64,000 nucleotides of DNA from Acidiferrum sp963764675 (GCA_963764675.1 CAVXTQ010000008.1:310001-374000); one strand, 5' to 3'; counted from the first letter of the stretch, positions 1 through 9,472 are shown. Numbers and translations: made by a program. Notes: generated by a model from the sequence alone, not told the origin.

Positions 1-8
1 CTAGGGGA

Positions 9-287
9 CTAGCGAGCCAGGGTCAGGAGCTGGGCGTTCAATTCCATGAGGTCGACCTCGAAGCGGTAGTAGCCGGCGCGCCAATCGGCATCGGCCTCGT
101 CTGGGCTGACGCTGAGGACGGCGAAATCGGCGGACGTAGCCTGCCCGTCGCCGACGCTTGGGAACCGCTCGCCGACATAGGTGGCCGAGCTCGGGGCCAC
201 CAGGTGGCGACAGTCTTCGAGCGAGATGACCGCCCGCAGCATTCCTTGGTTTTGCGCGTGCGGCTGACAGAAATAGAGGTTTGGCAT
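9..287 (-). CDS. Small hypothetical protein (92 aa)
   Basis: The frame is complete, with an ATG at 287 and a TAG stop at 9-11. The product is a soluble-looking 92-residue protein with no signal peptide or membrane segment and no motif I recognise. It lies leftward, like the aceBA genes beside it, but 210 bp separate it from aceA and only a weak AGGT precedes the start. The function is unknown. It could be a spurious frame in GC-rich DNA. Confidence 0.4.
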   Translation of the reverse strand: MPNLYFCQPHAQNQGMLRAVISLEDCRHLVAPSSATYVGERFPSVGDGQATSADFAVLSVSPDEADADWRAGYYRFEVDLMELNAQLLTLAR

Positions 288-497
288 GACGGACCTATCA
301 TCGGCATCGGGGCCAAAAACTTTAATGGTACGGAAGTCCCAGCGGGCGCGTGATAGTTACCCTTCGGCAAAGCTGCTTGGAATAGCAACCAGCCGGAGGT
401 GGGGCTACGCATGGTGGAAAAGCGCCCAAATCCGGGCACGGCAGGCGCTATTCTCAGCTTATAAGATTAGAGAAAACCGAGATTTTCGGGCCAAACC

Positions 498-1874
498 TTA
501 CAGAACGGGCTGTTTGGACTTCTTGGTGCCAGAGCCGTTGTGGTGCTCGGCCTGTCCGTGGCCGTGGTGAAACTGGGCGGCTTCGGTGGACCCGGCAAGC
601 GCCGTAGTGGAGGAATTGCCGCCGGAAATGACCTGGGCGATTTCGTCGAAATAGCCGGTACCGACGAAGCGCTGGTGGGTGACGGCGCGGTAGCCGAGTT
701 CCTGGGCGGCGAACTCTTCTTGCTGGAGCTTGGAGTAAGCGGTCATGCCGGACTGCGCGTAGCCGCGGGCGAGATGGAACATGCTCATGTTGAGCGCGTG
801 GAAACCAGCGAGGGTGACGAACTGGAATTTGTAGCCCATCTTGCCAAGTTCGCACTGGAAATTGGCGATGGTAGTGTCGTCGAGCTTCTTCTTCCAATTG
901 AACGAGGGCGAGCAGTTGTAAGCGAGAAGCTTGCCGGGGAACCGTGCGTGGATGGCATCGGCGAATTTCCTGGCTTCGGTGAGATCGGGCGTGGAGGTTT
1001 CGCACCAGAGCATGTCGGCGTAAGGAGCATAGGCCAGGCCGCGGGCGATGGCGGCATCAATGCCGCCGCGGAACTGGTAGAAGCCTTCGGGAGTGCGATC
1101 GCCGTAAATGAATTCGCGATCGCGGGGATCGGCGTCGGAAAGCAGCAAGCCGGCGGAGTTGGCGTCGGTGCGAGCGATGAGGATCGTGGGCACACCGCAA
1201 ACGTCGGCGGCCAGGCGCGCGGCGGTGAGCTTTTCGATAAATTCGCGAATCGGGACGACCACTTTGCCGCCCAGGTGGCCGCATTTTTTCGCCGAAGAGA
1301 GCTGGTCCTCAAAGTGGACGCCGGCAGCGCCGGCTTCGATCATGGCTTTCATCAGCTCGTAGGCGTTCAGCGAGCCGCCGAAGCCTGCTTCTGCGTCGGC
1401 GACGATGGGAGCGAACCAGTACGTGCCGGTCTTCTTGCTTTCGGCTGACTCGATTTGGTCGGCGCGGAGCAGGGCGCGATTGATGCGCTTGACTAGGGCC
1501 GGCGCGGAATCGCACGGATAGAGGCTCTGATCGGGATAGACGTCGCCGGCGGTGTTGGCGTCGGCTGCGACTTGCCAGCCGCTGCCGTAAATGGTTTTCA
1601 GACCGGCTTGCACCATTTCGATGGCTTGGTTGCCGGTGAGCGCGCCGAGGGCCGCGACATGCGGCTCGGTGTGCATCAAGTTCCACAGACGCTCGGCGCC
1701 GAGACGCGCGAGCGTGTGTTCGATCTGGATGGTGCCGCGCAAGCGGAGCACGTCTTCGTAAGAATAAGGGCGGGTGACTCCGGACCAGCGCGGGTTCGTG
1801 GCCCAATCGGCGTGGGAGTCGCCGTTTTTGCTGTGGCCGTTGCCGTTGTGGCTGTTTGTGCCGTTGGTGGACAT
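498..1874 (-). CDS. aceA: Isocitrate lyase
   Basis: Isocitrate lyase cleaves isocitrate to glyoxylate and succinate, the first step of the glyoxylate shunt, in the cytoplasm. The active-site loop KKCGHLGGK, with the catalytic Cys, is visible near residue 195, and the family signature around FEDQLSSAKKCGHLGGK is intact. I chose the ATG at 1874 because AAGGAGAG lies just upstream; an in-frame ATG at 1907 would overlap the leader. The N-terminus has an unusual Asn/Gly/His-rich tail of about 20 residues before the conserved part. The protein is 458 aa, close to the usual 430-440. The gene lies 41 bp downstream of aceB and is almost certainly cotranscribed with it. Confidence 0.96.
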   Translation of the reverse strand: MSTNGTNSHNGNGHSKNGDSHADWATNPRWSGVTRPYSYEDVLRLRGTIQIEHTLARLGAERLWNLMHTEPHVAALGALTGNQAIEMVQAGLKTIYGSGWQVAADANTAGDVYPDQSLYPCDSAPALVKRINRALLRADQIESAESKKTGTYWFAPIVADAEAGFGGSLNAYELMKAMIEAGAAGVHFEDQLSSAKKCGHLGGKVVVPIREFIEKLTAARLAADVCGVPTILIARTDANSAGLLLSDADPRDREFIYGDRTPEGFYQFRGGIDAAIARGLAYAPYADMLWCETSTPDLTEARKFADAIHARFPGKLLAYNCSPSFNWKKKLDDTTIANFQCELGKMGYKFQFVTLAGFHALNMSMFHLARGYAQSGMTAYSKLQQEEFAAQELGYRAVTHQRFVGTGYFDEIAQVISGGNSSTTALAGSTEAAQFHHGHGQAEHHNGSGTKKSKQPVL

Positions 1875-1915
1875 TTGCGTCTCTCCTTGCAAGCCATCGA
1901 AACTCAAAAAGCTGC

Positions 1916-3538
1916 CTATACCGGGTTGAACTCCCCGCGGTGAATCATCTCTTCGCTGATACGACGGGCTTCGCGCAGTGTGTTGGGGGCACTTGCATCA
2001 GTGCTTTTTGCAGATTCTGCGAGCAGTCGGTTCAGCTCTTCGTCAAAAAGGGCGCGAATTAATTCCGGCGTGTGAGGGACTGCGCGGCCGTCCTCGCCCA
2101 GGACTTCAATCTTGCTTGAGTGTTTGAGGCGCTGCGCGATCATCAGCCGGTAAATGCGATCGGTGGCCAAATCTTCCATGTAGCCGTCCAGAAGGCTTGC
2201 GCCGCGTCCGTTCAGGACGCCGTTGCGATAGCGGATGACGGTGCGAATGGCGGCGCGCGTTCCGGCGAGAGTGTGCTTGCCAACGCCGGCCGGAAGCGGG
2301 CGCAGATCGGGATGCGTGTTGGAATTCTCCGGGCGCGCTTGGAGTTGATTCGGGGCAGGGAACTGCGTGACCGCGATTTCGTTTTGGTCTGGATGCCCGG
2401 TCCACGCCCCGTCCATAAGGCAAGACGCTTCGTTCTTTTTGTCTTCGGCGAGCACGGCGAGGGCGCGCGCGTTGAGCGCGGCATCTTCGCGGCTGGGGAA
2501 GAGCGCGGTCATGCCGCCGATCGCGAGCATGCCGTGCTTGTGGCAGATCTCGGGCATCAGATTGCGTAGGTTCTGGAAAAAGGACACGTTGTGCGGAATG
2601 GTGTTGCGATCGGGCAGAACCCATTCCGGGTTTTCGAGATTGAAGTGAATGAGACTCGCCATGTAGTCCCAGCGGCCGAGGTTCAAGCCGAGGATGTGAT
2701 CGCGAAGGTTCCAGGCGAACTCTTCCATCTGGTATGCCAGCGGATGGGATTCGACCAGCGCCATGCACTTAATGGCGTCGGCAGGCAAGCCCTTCGCTTG
2801 AGCGATCATTTGGAGCAGATCGCGCCACCAGAGCGCTTCGTCGCTGGACTCGGATTTGGGGATGTAGAAACAGAGCGGGTGCTTCAGCGCCGATACGTCG
2901 ACCTGATAGGCGATCATCGCGACGTCGAACAGCGAGGCGGGGAGCAACTCGCCGGGAAGCACGCCTGCTTGATGGAGATGCAGGCCGCGAGGACGCGTGA
3001 AGATGACGGTCTTGCTGGGCTGGATGGCGACGGTACGGTCACGTTTGCGATCGAAATAGCTCAGGCGGCCGGCGAGCGCTTCCAAGACGTTGTGGATGCC
3101 GCGAGTGAGATGCTCCCACGTGTTCGCGTTGGAGTCCTCGAGATCGAGCATCACGCCGGGCGCGCCGGAGTTGAGCATCTTGACGACGAGATCGGCATCG
3201 TCGGCGGGACCGGTCATTTGATTGCGTTGGTCGGAGCACCACTCGGGCAGCTCGATTCGCCACGCGTTCATGGTGGCGACCGACTTCGGCAGGTAGCTGG
3301 GGAGCTTGCCGGAATGCGCTTCGATCAGCGTGGCTTCGCGGCGGGCGACCAGTCCACGCTGGCGCAGCGTGAGCGCGGCGTGTAGCGGAGCGAGAAATTC
3401 CAGGAACCCGGCCGGGAGATCGCGGGCGGCGTCAAAATCCGGCGGCGTGGTGTTGACGGGAGCGAGCCGGTTGGCCAAGGAGTTACCCGATGAATGCTGC
3501 GCGCTGGATAGGTAGGCTTTGGGGGATGTCGATGCCAT
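1916..3538 (-). CDS. aceB: Malate synthase A
   Basis: Malate synthase condenses glyoxylate with acetyl-CoA to give malate, the second glyoxylate-shunt reaction. The 540-aa length fits the A isoform. Family stretches visible include VMLDLEDSNANTWEH, FTRPRGLHLHQ and GGMTALFPSR. The start at 3538 has AGAGGAC close upstream. It is the first gene of a leftward aceB-aceA operon, so the shunt is encoded as one unit and implies growth on acetate or fatty acids. I found no recognisable operator in the 330-bp upstream region. Confidence 0.96.
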   Translation of the reverse strand: MASTSPKAYLSSAQHSSGNSLANRLAPVNTTPPDFDAARDLPAGFLEFLAPLHAALTLRQRGLVARREATLIEAHSGKLPSYLPKSVATMNAWRIELPEWCSDQRNQMTGPADDADLVVKMLNSGAPGVMLDLEDSNANTWEHLTRGIHNVLEALAGRLSYFDRKRDRTVAIQPSKTVIFTRPRGLHLHQAGVLPGELLPASLFDVAMIAYQVDVSALKHPLCFYIPKSESSDEALWWRDLLQMIAQAKGLPADAIKCMALVESHPLAYQMEEFAWNLRDHILGLNLGRWDYMASLIHFNLENPEWVLPDRNTIPHNVSFFQNLRNLMPEICHKHGMLAIGGMTALFPSREDAALNARALAVLAEDKKNEASCLMDGAWTGHPDQNEIAVTQFPAPNQLQARPENSNTHPDLRPLPAGVGKHTLAGTRAAIRTVIRYRNGVLNGRGASLLDGYMEDLATDRIYRLMIAQRLKHSSKIEVLGEDGRAVPHTPELIRALFDEELNRLLAESAKSTDASAPNTLREARRISEEMIHRGEFNPV

Positions 3539-3871
3539 AGGTCCTCTCTGAGGCCGACAGAAGTAAGAGGCAATCTGGAGGCCATTGTCGCGGGTATCTG
3601 TTTCTATAAAGCCTGTCGATTCTATATGATACGAATGGGAGCGAGAGCCGGAGTTCCCCGCGCCGGCTGCTTGTGGCAGGGAAGCGAGAAATACTCTCCA
3701 CGAGAGGCGAGGAATTTCCCAGCGCCGGCTTGACCGTTCAATATGCCGAATACATGTTCATCATGCCGACTTCTACATTTTGCTCACGCTGGAGGCTGTC
3801 CGGCGTAGGTTTGGAAGGACGAGCACAGAGGCCCGGGAGACGCACCAGACCCCTGGGTTCGCACCAGGAAA
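3539..3871. other. Intergenic region upstream of aceBA
   Basis: These 333 bp hold no convincing gene. They must contain the leftward aceBA promoter. The heptamer TATAGAA occurs twice about 20 bp apart near 3605-3630 on the leftward strand, but I cannot assign a sigma factor or operator. Confidence 0.4.
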
Positions 3872-4432
3872 CTACTTCTTCGAATCCCCAGGTACCACGA
3901 GATTGTTCGTTACCGAGAAGACGCCGGAGACGCCGTTGGCGCGCAGGCCGGCCATGTTCTTGTCGGCTTCGTTGTCGGCCACGCCTTCGAGCGTTACGTT
4001 ACCGTTCTTTACGATGATGTGGATCGACGGTACTGCTTGAATGCTGTAGCGTGACAGCGCGGCATTACCATAAATGGCGCGATAGAGAGTTCGGCGCAAC
4101 CGGTCGTCATTCGGGGAATTCGGCAGGACTTCGATGTCGTTCTGAACGCTGGAAACGCCCTCGATGCTCTTAACGGCAGCTTCAGCATCGGATTTGAGCG
4201 TGGGGCGGACGGTTTGCCCGATCAACGTGACTTTGCTGCCCTCGATTTTGTAGGCAAGGTTGTCGAACACCGAGTAGTACGGCAAAAGAACGAGCTGATG
4301 ACGCACTTCCTTGATGAGATCTTTTGCCTTGGGTTCCTGGTTTTGTGGCCGCGCGGCAGCGAGGGTTGACGCTGCGAGCAGCGCGATCAAGATGAAGGAC
4401 GTGACGAACCGGGCCTGGCGATGGTTCCTCAT
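3872..4432 (-). CDS. Secreted BON-domain protein
   Basis: The 186-aa protein starts at ATG 4432, preceded by GGAG; upstream in-frame ATGs would add a Cys-rich tail unlike the family. Residues 1-27 form a signal peptide ending in an Ala-rich cleavage region. The rest reads as two BON domains (about residues 35-105 and 110-175), each with the alternating beta/alpha pattern and the conserved Gly of phrases such as VTLIGQTVRP and VTLEGVADN. BON domains are thought to bind lipid or other envelope surfaces. The protein is therefore probably periplasmic. No partner gene is adjacent. Confidence 0.85.
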   Translation of the reverse strand: MRNHRQARFVTSFILIALLAASTLAAARPQNQEPKAKDLIKEVRHQLVLLPYYSVFDNLAYKIEGSKVTLIGQTVRPTLKSDAEAAVKSIEGVSSVQNDIEVLPNSPNDDRLRRTLYRAIYGNAALSRYSIQAVPSIHIIVKNGNVTLEGVADNEADKNMAGLRANGVSGVFSVTNNLVVPGDSKK

Positions 4433-4592
4433 GGTGGTCTCCTCAGAAAAGTTAGACGTGTTGCTGCAGGTTAGACTCACGACGCAGAAAAGATGGCTGC
4501 AGCGGTGGCACGTGCAGCCGGATGCTAGCATAGTCTCCGGTCATAGTGTATGAAGAGTACGATCCGCCAATGAACGCGAGAGAGAAAAAAGC

Positions 4593-5324
4593 ATGCTGGT
4601 GATCGCGCACCGCGGCGCTTCGGGCCACGCGCCCGAGAACACCCTCGCGGCATTCAAGCGCGCCATCGCGATGGGGGCTACGTTCATCGAGACCGACCTG
4701 CAGCTTTCGCGCGACGCTCGGTTTGTGGCCATCCACGATGACACTGTAAACCGCACCACCAACGGACAGGGCAAAGTGCACGACTTGTCGCTAGCGGATC
4801 TCCGCCGCTTGGATGCGGGATCGTGGTTTGGCAGTGAATTTACCGGTGAGCGGATTCCGACGCTGGAGGAGATTCTGGAGTTTTCGAAGAAACACGACGT
4901 GGTGTTCTATCTGGAATTGAAGCCCAGCGGCTCGTGGGGTGGGGAGCACGCACTAATTGGAGCGCTGCGGAACTCGGAGGAGATCGCGCGAACCGTGGTG
5001 ATCTCGTTCGATGCTGGAATCCTTGAGGCCCTACGCAGAATCGAGCCGACGGTGATGACCGGACTCCTTTTCGACGGACAAATCGATCGGCCGCTCGAGC
5101 GGGCGGTAGAAGTGGGCGCGCGACAGTTGGCGGTGCGCGGGGACTTGGTGACGCCGGCGCTGCTAGCGGAGGCGCGAAAGAAGGATTTGCAGGTGGTGTG
5201 CTGGACAGTGAATCAACCCGCGCACATGAGATTGCTGATCGAAGCCGGAGTCGACGGCATTATGAGCGACTATCCCGACCGGCTGGTAGCCGCCGGAGCG
5301 AAAGAAAAAAACACTTCGCAATAA
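4593..5324 (+). CDS. Glycerophosphodiester phosphodiesterase
   Basis: This enzyme hydrolyses glycerophosphodiesters to glycerol-3-phosphate and an alcohol. The GDPD signature is complete: HRG at residues 6-8, PENT at 14-17, ETD at 33-35 (metal ligands) and IHDD at 47-50 (catalytic His48). The 243-aa length and the absence of a signal peptide indicate a cytoplasmic UgpQ-type enzyme rather than periplasmic GlpQ. It is a single gene, convergent with rsmA. The Shine-Dalgarno is weak (GAGAG). Confidence 0.93.
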   Translation: MLVIAHRGASGHAPENTLAAFKRAIAMGATFIETDLQLSRDARFVAIHDDTVNRTTNGQGKVHDLSLADLRRLDAGSWFGSEFTGERIPTLEEILEFSKKHDVVFYLELKPSGSWGGEHALIGALRNSEEIARTVVISFDAGILEALRRIEPTVMTGLLFDGQIDRPLERAVEVGARQLAVRGDLVTPALLAEARKKDLQVVCWTVNQPAHMRLLIEAGVDGIMSDYPDRLVAAGAKEKNTSQ

Positions 5325-5383
5325 GTCTGCAGAAAACGTGCTAGTGCAAGGCGGGTAGCAGCGGGTCGATCCAGGTTGTGCCG

Positions 5384-6199
5384 CTAGGACTTGAGCCGCT
5401 CGTATAAAGCCACGAAAACGGGCACGGAAAGCTGTTCGGCGCGAGAGTCGGGGCGCAACTTTAGCGCAGCCAGGGCTTCGCGAATCGTGTCGCGCGGCGC
5501 AGCGGACCGCAGACTATTCACTAGGGTCTTGCGCTTCTGCGAGAAACACGATTTTACGAAATCGAGGAACTGCGCTTCCTCTCCCGCGCGGAGTTTGGTG
5601 CGTTCTCCGGGAAGCCGGAGGGTGACGAGCGAGGAGCCTACATCCGGCGGTGGAAGAAATGCTCCCCGGGGAATACGAAAGACGAATTCGGGTCGCGCGT
5701 AAAGCTGCGTGGCAACGGAGAGATAGCCGTAGAGTTTGCTCTCGGGTTCCGCGGTGAGCCGCTGCGCGACTTCCGTCTGAATGACGATATGCATTTCGTC
5801 GATGATGGCGGCAAAGCCGAAAAGGTGATGCAGGATCGGCGAAGTAATGTAGTACGGGAGGTTGCCGTAGATACGAACACGGTGGTCGCCGGCGAGTTTG
5901 GCGATATCCGTTTTCAGCACGTCGCCCGAAACAATCGTTAGATTCGAGAATCGCTCGGTGAGGTCTTGAAGGCGGTGGGCGAACGATGAATCGAGCTCGA
6001 TGGCGTGGACTGGCGCGCCCGTGGCGGCCAGATGCGAAGTCATTTCACCGTGTCCGGCGCCGATTTCAATCCAACAGCAATTGCTATTTTGTGCCGATGA
6101 CGGTGCCAGCGATTGTGGTGAGACGCGAATTGCGCGCGCGATCTGTTCGCGCCACGCGGGATCACCCAGGAAGTGTTGGCCGAGGCGTTGGCGAGCCAT
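5384..6199 (-). CDS. rsmA: 16S rRNA dimethyladenosine transferase
   Basis: RsmA (KsgA) dimethylates two adjacent adenines near the 3' end of 16S rRNA using SAM. The N-terminal RQRLGQHFLGD motif matches the family, followed by the SAM motif IEIGAGHGEMT, the acidic IELDSS, and the catalytic NLPYYITSPIL near residue 120. I chose the start at 6199 because family members begin with this GQHFL region; the longer frame adds 22 unrelated residues. The product is 271 aa, the usual length. Its 5' end overlaps a possible small membrane protein gene by 38 bp. Confidence 0.95.
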   Translation of the reverse strand: MARQRLGQHFLGDPAWREQIARAIRVSPQSLAPSSAQNSNCCWIEIGAGHGEMTSHLAATGAPVHAIELDSSFAHRLQDLTERFSNLTIVSGDVLKTDIAKLAGDHRVRIYGNLPYYITSPILHHLFGFAAIIDEMHIVIQTEVAQRLTAEPESKLYGYLSVATQLYARPEFVFRIPRGAFLPPPDVGSSLVTLRLPGERTKLRAGEEAQFLDFVKSCFSQKRKTLVNSLRSAAPRDTIREALAALKLRPDSRAEQLSVPVFVALYERLKS

Positions 6200-6416
6200 C
6201 TGGAAACAGTGTAACAAGACCGGGGACTTGCCAGAGTCCGATGGCGCGAAACACATACGACGCAACGCCAGAAGCGCTCATGCAAACGAAATAGGTAACG
6301 AAACCCACCAGCCACAGCGTAGGCGACAAGACGAACAGAGCGACCAGGATGTTCTCCGCCTGTGCCGGCGAAGCTCGCTGGCCGCTCTTGTCCGTAGGGA
6401 TGAGTTTAGTTGCCAC
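6162..6416 (-). CDS. Possible small membrane protein (84 aa)
   Basis: The frame carries a strong hydrophobic segment (residues about 24-58) rich in Leu, Val and Phe, flanked by polar ends. This is more protein-like than the other frames here. I suggest the GTG at 6416 because the longer frame, starting at 6569 five bases from the divergent glgA start, is low-complexity and would leave no promoter space. It overlaps the start of rsmA, as a translationally coupled upstream gene would. There is no clear ribosome-binding site and I recognise no family. It may be non-coding. Confidence 0.3.
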   Translation of the reverse strand: MATKLIPTDKSGQRASPAQAENILVALFVLSPTLWLVGFVTYFVCMSASGVASYVFRAIGLWQVPGLVTLFPDGSPTPRPTLPG

Positions 6417-6573
6417 GCTTGAAGAAACCCGGCAGGCACGAGAAAGTTGCGGCTCGGCACCTCTTTTTGTCGCGCGCGGCTCGGTGATGCAATCTAGCCA
6501 CCCGGTTGGTGCTTGACGGGCTCCCGACGGTTGGATAGCGTAAAATGATTCTCGAACCTGTGATGCCATCGCT

Positions 6574-8064
6574 ATGAGAATCCTGTTTGTCGCATCGGAA
6601 GGGCTGCCGTTCTCGAAGACCGGCGGCCTCGCGGACGTGATCGAAGGGCTGCCGAAAGCTCTGGTGAGCCATGGCCACGAGGTGGCGGTGGTGTTGCCGC
6701 GCTATCGCGGGACGAAAGCCGCGGTCACCGTAGTGCCGAGCGTGACCATCCCGATGGGCACGCGGCTGCGTTTTCCCGCCGTCGCGGACGGCACGACGCT
6801 GTCCGGCGTGCGCTATTTCTTCGTGGACGATCCCGCCTATTTCGATCGAGAAGGGCTGTACGGCGGCCGCGGCGGCGACTATCCCGACAATGCCGAGCGC
6901 TACAGCGAATTCTGCCGGACCGCGATCGAGATCGTGAAACATGTTTGGCCCGCGGACGTACTGCATTGCCACGATTGGCAGACGGCGCTGGTCCCGTTGC
7001 TGCTGCGAACTTCGTACGGCAACGATCCCGCGGTGAAAGACATCCCCGTCGTCTTCACGATTCACAACATGGGCTATCACGGGCAGTTTGGCCGAGAGGT
7101 GCTGGAGCGCGCGGGAATTCCTCCGGCGACATTTAACCCCGGCGGAATCGAATTCTATGGAAACGTGAACTTGCTGAAAGGTGGGCTCGTCTACTCCGAC
7201 TATTTGACGACGGTGAGCCACAAATACGCCCAAGAGATTCAGACGCCGGAGTTCGGGTACGGACTCGACGGCGTAGTGCGCGGACGCGCGGACCGCATGG
7301 TCGGAATTCTCAATGGCGTCGACTACACGCTGTGGAGTCCGGAAAGAGACAAGCTGATCGCGATGAAGTATTCGGCGAAAGACTTGAGCGGCAAACAAGC
7401 GTGTAAGCAGGATCTGCTGGCATCGTTGGAGCTGCCGCCGGAGCATCTGTCCCGCCCGGTGATCGGAATCGTGGCGCGCTTTGCGGATCAGAAGGGATTC
7501 GATCTGATCGCCGAGCGCGCTCACGAGTTGATGCAAGAAGACCTGGTCTTCGTTGTGTTGGGAACAGGTGATCGGAGATACGAAGATTTATTCCGTGCGT
7601 TGGCAAAGGCGTATCCGGGACGCGTGGGCGTGAAGATCGCCTACGATGAAGGCATCGCGCACAAGATTGAAGCAGGCGCGGACATGTTCCTGATGCCGTC
7701 GCGCTACGAGCCGTGCGGCTTGAACCAGATCTATAGTCTGAAGTATGGTACGGTGCCGATTGTGAGGGCGACCGGCGGCCTGGATGATACGATTGAGACA
7801 TTCGATCTGCAGCATGGCACCGGCACGGGTTTCAAGTTCGTCGAGTATTCAGGGGCGGCCCTGGTGCAATGCGTGCGCCAGGCTTTGCAGTTCTTCACCG
7901 ACGAACGGATCTGGAAACGCATACAGTTGAATGGCATGGCCAAGGATTTTTCATGGAAGGTGTCGGCGGCGGAGTACGTCAAGCTGTATGCAGCCGCGTG
8001 CGCCCTTCGCGGCTCGGGGCTGGTAGCGTCACGAAACCAAAAGCCTGTTGCAACATCTAATTAA
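6574..8064 (+). CDS. glgA: Glycogen synthase (ADP-glucose type)
   Basis: This GT5 glycosyltransferase extends alpha-1,4-glucan from ADP-glucose. Hallmarks are KTGGLADV at residues 15-22 (ADP-glucose binding) and, near the C-terminus, PSRYEPCGLNQIYSLKYG with the conserved catalytic Glu, followed by ATGGLDDTI. The 496-aa length matches bacterial GlgA. No other glg gene is nearby, so this is a detached copy. The ATG is clear, although the upstream Shine-Dalgarno is weak. A thioredoxin gene follows within 60 bp and could be cotranscribed. Confidence 0.95.
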   Translation: MRILFVASEGLPFSKTGGLADVIEGLPKALVSHGHEVAVVLPRYRGTKAAVTVVPSVTIPMGTRLRFPAVADGTTLSGVRYFFVDDPAYFDREGLYGGRGGDYPDNAERYSEFCRTAIEIVKHVWPADVLHCHDWQTALVPLLLRTSYGNDPAVKDIPVVFTIHNMGYHGQFGREVLERAGIPPATFNPGGIEFYGNVNLLKGGLVYSDYLTTVSHKYAQEIQTPEFGYGLDGVVRGRADRMVGILNGVDYTLWSPERDKLIAMKYSAKDLSGKQACKQDLLASLELPPEHLSRPVIGIVARFADQKGFDLIAERAHELMQEDLVFVVLGTGDRRYEDLFRALAKAYPGRVGVKIAYDEGIAHKIEAGADMFLMPSRYEPCGLNQIYSLKYGTVPIVRATGGLDDTIETFDLQHGTGTGFKFVEYSGAALVQCVRQALQFFTDERIWKRIQLNGMAKDFSWKVSAAEYVKLYAAACALRGSGLVASRNQKPVATSN

Positions 8065-8121
8065 ACTGTCGAAGGAGAGATGAAACGGCAGCCCTCGGGC
8101 AAACCGTTGAGGACAAAAGAC

Positions 8122-8463
8122 ATGGCTGACAACAACAGTATTCTGGCGATCACGGACGGAAACTTTGAAGCCGAAGTGCTTACGGCGAGCAACACGCAGC
8201 CGGTGCTGGTCGATTTCTGGGCCGAGTGGTGCCGACCGTGCCACATGCTCGCGCCCACCGTGGCCGAGATTGCTCACGACTATGCGGGCAAGTTGAAAGT
8301 GACCAAACTGAACGTCGATGAAGCGATGAATTCCGCGGGGCGCTATAACATTCGCGGCATTCCCACGCTGCTCGTGTTTAAGAATGGGCAAGTCGTCGAG
8401 CAGATCGTCGGCGCCGTGCCGAAAGAGCAGATCACCAAAGCGCTCGAGCGCCACGTAGGGTAA
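8122..8463 (+). CDS. trxA: Thioredoxin with WCRPC active site
   Basis: This is a 113-aa single-domain cytoplasmic thioredoxin, a general disulfide reductant. It has the phrase VDFWAEWC at the active site (Cys37 and Cys40) and the cis-Pro segment GIPTLLVFKNG. The active site is C-R-P-C instead of the usual C-G-P-C; this position tunes redox potential in the family. I chose ATG 8122, with GAGG eight bases upstream. An ATG at 8080 has AAGGAG but too close, and would add 14 residues. An intrinsic terminator follows at 8502. Confidence 0.92.
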   Translation: MADNNSILAITDGNFEAEVLTASNTQPVLVDFWAEWCRPCHMLAPTVAEIAHDYAGKLKVTKLNVDEAMNSAGRYNIRGIPTLLVFKNGQVVEQIVGAVPKEQITKALERHVG

Positions 8464-8501
8464 GCGGAACACATCGCTCGCGCAAAGAGATGGAACAACG
8501 G

Positions 8502-8542
8502 CAGGGCGTGTCGTAGAGTGGAACGCGACGCGCCCTGTTTTT
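8502..8542 (+). terminator. Intrinsic terminator after trxA
   Basis: A 12-bp stem (CAGGGCGTGTCG with CGACGCGCCCTG, one G-U pair) has a 12-base loop and is followed directly by TTTTT. It closes the glgA-trxA transcript. Confidence 0.85.
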
Positions 8543-8577
8543 GTGTTCGAGGTTTGTGCGTCCTATAGCAAGCAATT

Positions 8578-8615
8578 GTCATCCTGAGGCGATCCGGCGA
8601 GGATGGCTGAAGATT
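8578..8615 (+). repeat. Dispersed intergenic repeat, TGTCATYCTGAG type
   Basis: The segment begins TGTCATCCTGAGGCGATC and continues with an imperfect inverted copy. Relatives occur at 34539-34583 and, reversed, inside nuoM at 21712-21736. This is a REP-like family with no coding content here. Confidence 0.55.
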
Positions 8616-8651
8616 AAAGTTCAACCGCCCAAACCAAACTAGGACAAAAAC

Positions 8652-9455
8652 TTGGGTACTGCGACCACAACTACTTCCCGCACCGTAAAACCCGCAGACC
8701 ATCCGCCGCTCCTGGCCGGAGACCGCGGGCCGATCGCCATGTCACGGCCGGGCTTGCACGAAACCGTGCTGAAAATCCTGAAGCCGCTTCCGCGTGGCGT
8801 GATCTTGGATTGTCCGGCGGGCGAAGGCGCGCTCGCACAGGATTTGCTGGCCGAGGGTTTTCAAGTGCGCTGCTGCGATCTGTATTCGGAGCTGTTCCGC
8901 CTGGATGGCGTGGAGATTAAGCGCGGCGACCTGGCCGGAACGCTGCCGTACTCTTCGGCGTCGTTCGACTACATCACGTCGCTCGATGGTCTCGAACATA
9001 TCGATTCGCCCCCGCAGGCATTTCGCGAGTACAAGCGCCTGCTGAAGCCCGGCGGGCACTTGATCATCAGCGTGCCCAACATTATGAATGTCGAGGAGCG
9101 GCTGAAGTGGCTGCTTTTCGGCTACACGTCGCATTTCAAGCCGCTATCTATCCAGTCGAAGGCCAAGATTCACTACGATTGCGCGGGGATGGACGAGATC
9201 GCGGTGCACGCCAACCCGATCGGCTACAACGAGCTTCGCTATTACCTCGAGAAAAACGGCTTCACGATTCAAGGCGTTTATCGCGATCGCAAAAAAGGCA
9301 ATCAGTGGCTGTACTGGCCTATCGTGGCGTTCATCCGCCTGCTCGCGAAGCTGACGCCGGCGGAGCGACGCAAAGACCGCTGGACCGATGAGCTGGCGTC
9401 CGATCCTGTGCTCCTCGGCGGCAACACCATCATCATCCATTCGATCCGGCAATAA
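8652..9455 (+). CDS. Class I SAM-dependent methyltransferase
   Basis: The 267-aa protein has the Methyltransf_11 fold: motif I LDCPAGEGALAQDL near residue 53, an acidic residue ending strand 2 (CCDLYSE), the SLDGLEHID loop and LKPGGHLIISVPN. The second half (YWPIVAFIRLLAKL) is more hydrophobic and may touch membrane or a lipid substrate. The start is TTG at 8652, with AGGA eight bases upstream. The substrate is unknown; members of this group often sit in lipid or glycan pathways. It stands alone, downstream of a terminator. Confidence 0.85.
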   Translation: MGTATTTTSRTVKPADHPPLLAGDRGPIAMSRPGLHETVLKILKPLPRGVILDCPAGEGALAQDLLAEGFQVRCCDLYSELFRLDGVEIKRGDLAGTLPYSSASFDYITSLDGLEHIDSPPQAFREYKRLLKPGGHLIISVPNIMNVEERLKWLLFGYTSHFKPLSIQSKAKIHYDCAGMDEIAVHANPIGYNELRYYLEKNGFTIQGVYRDRKKGNQWLYWPIVAFIRLLAKLTPAERRKDRWTDELASDPVLLGGNTIIIHSIRQ

Positions 9456-9472
9456 AATTGTCCCAGCACGGT

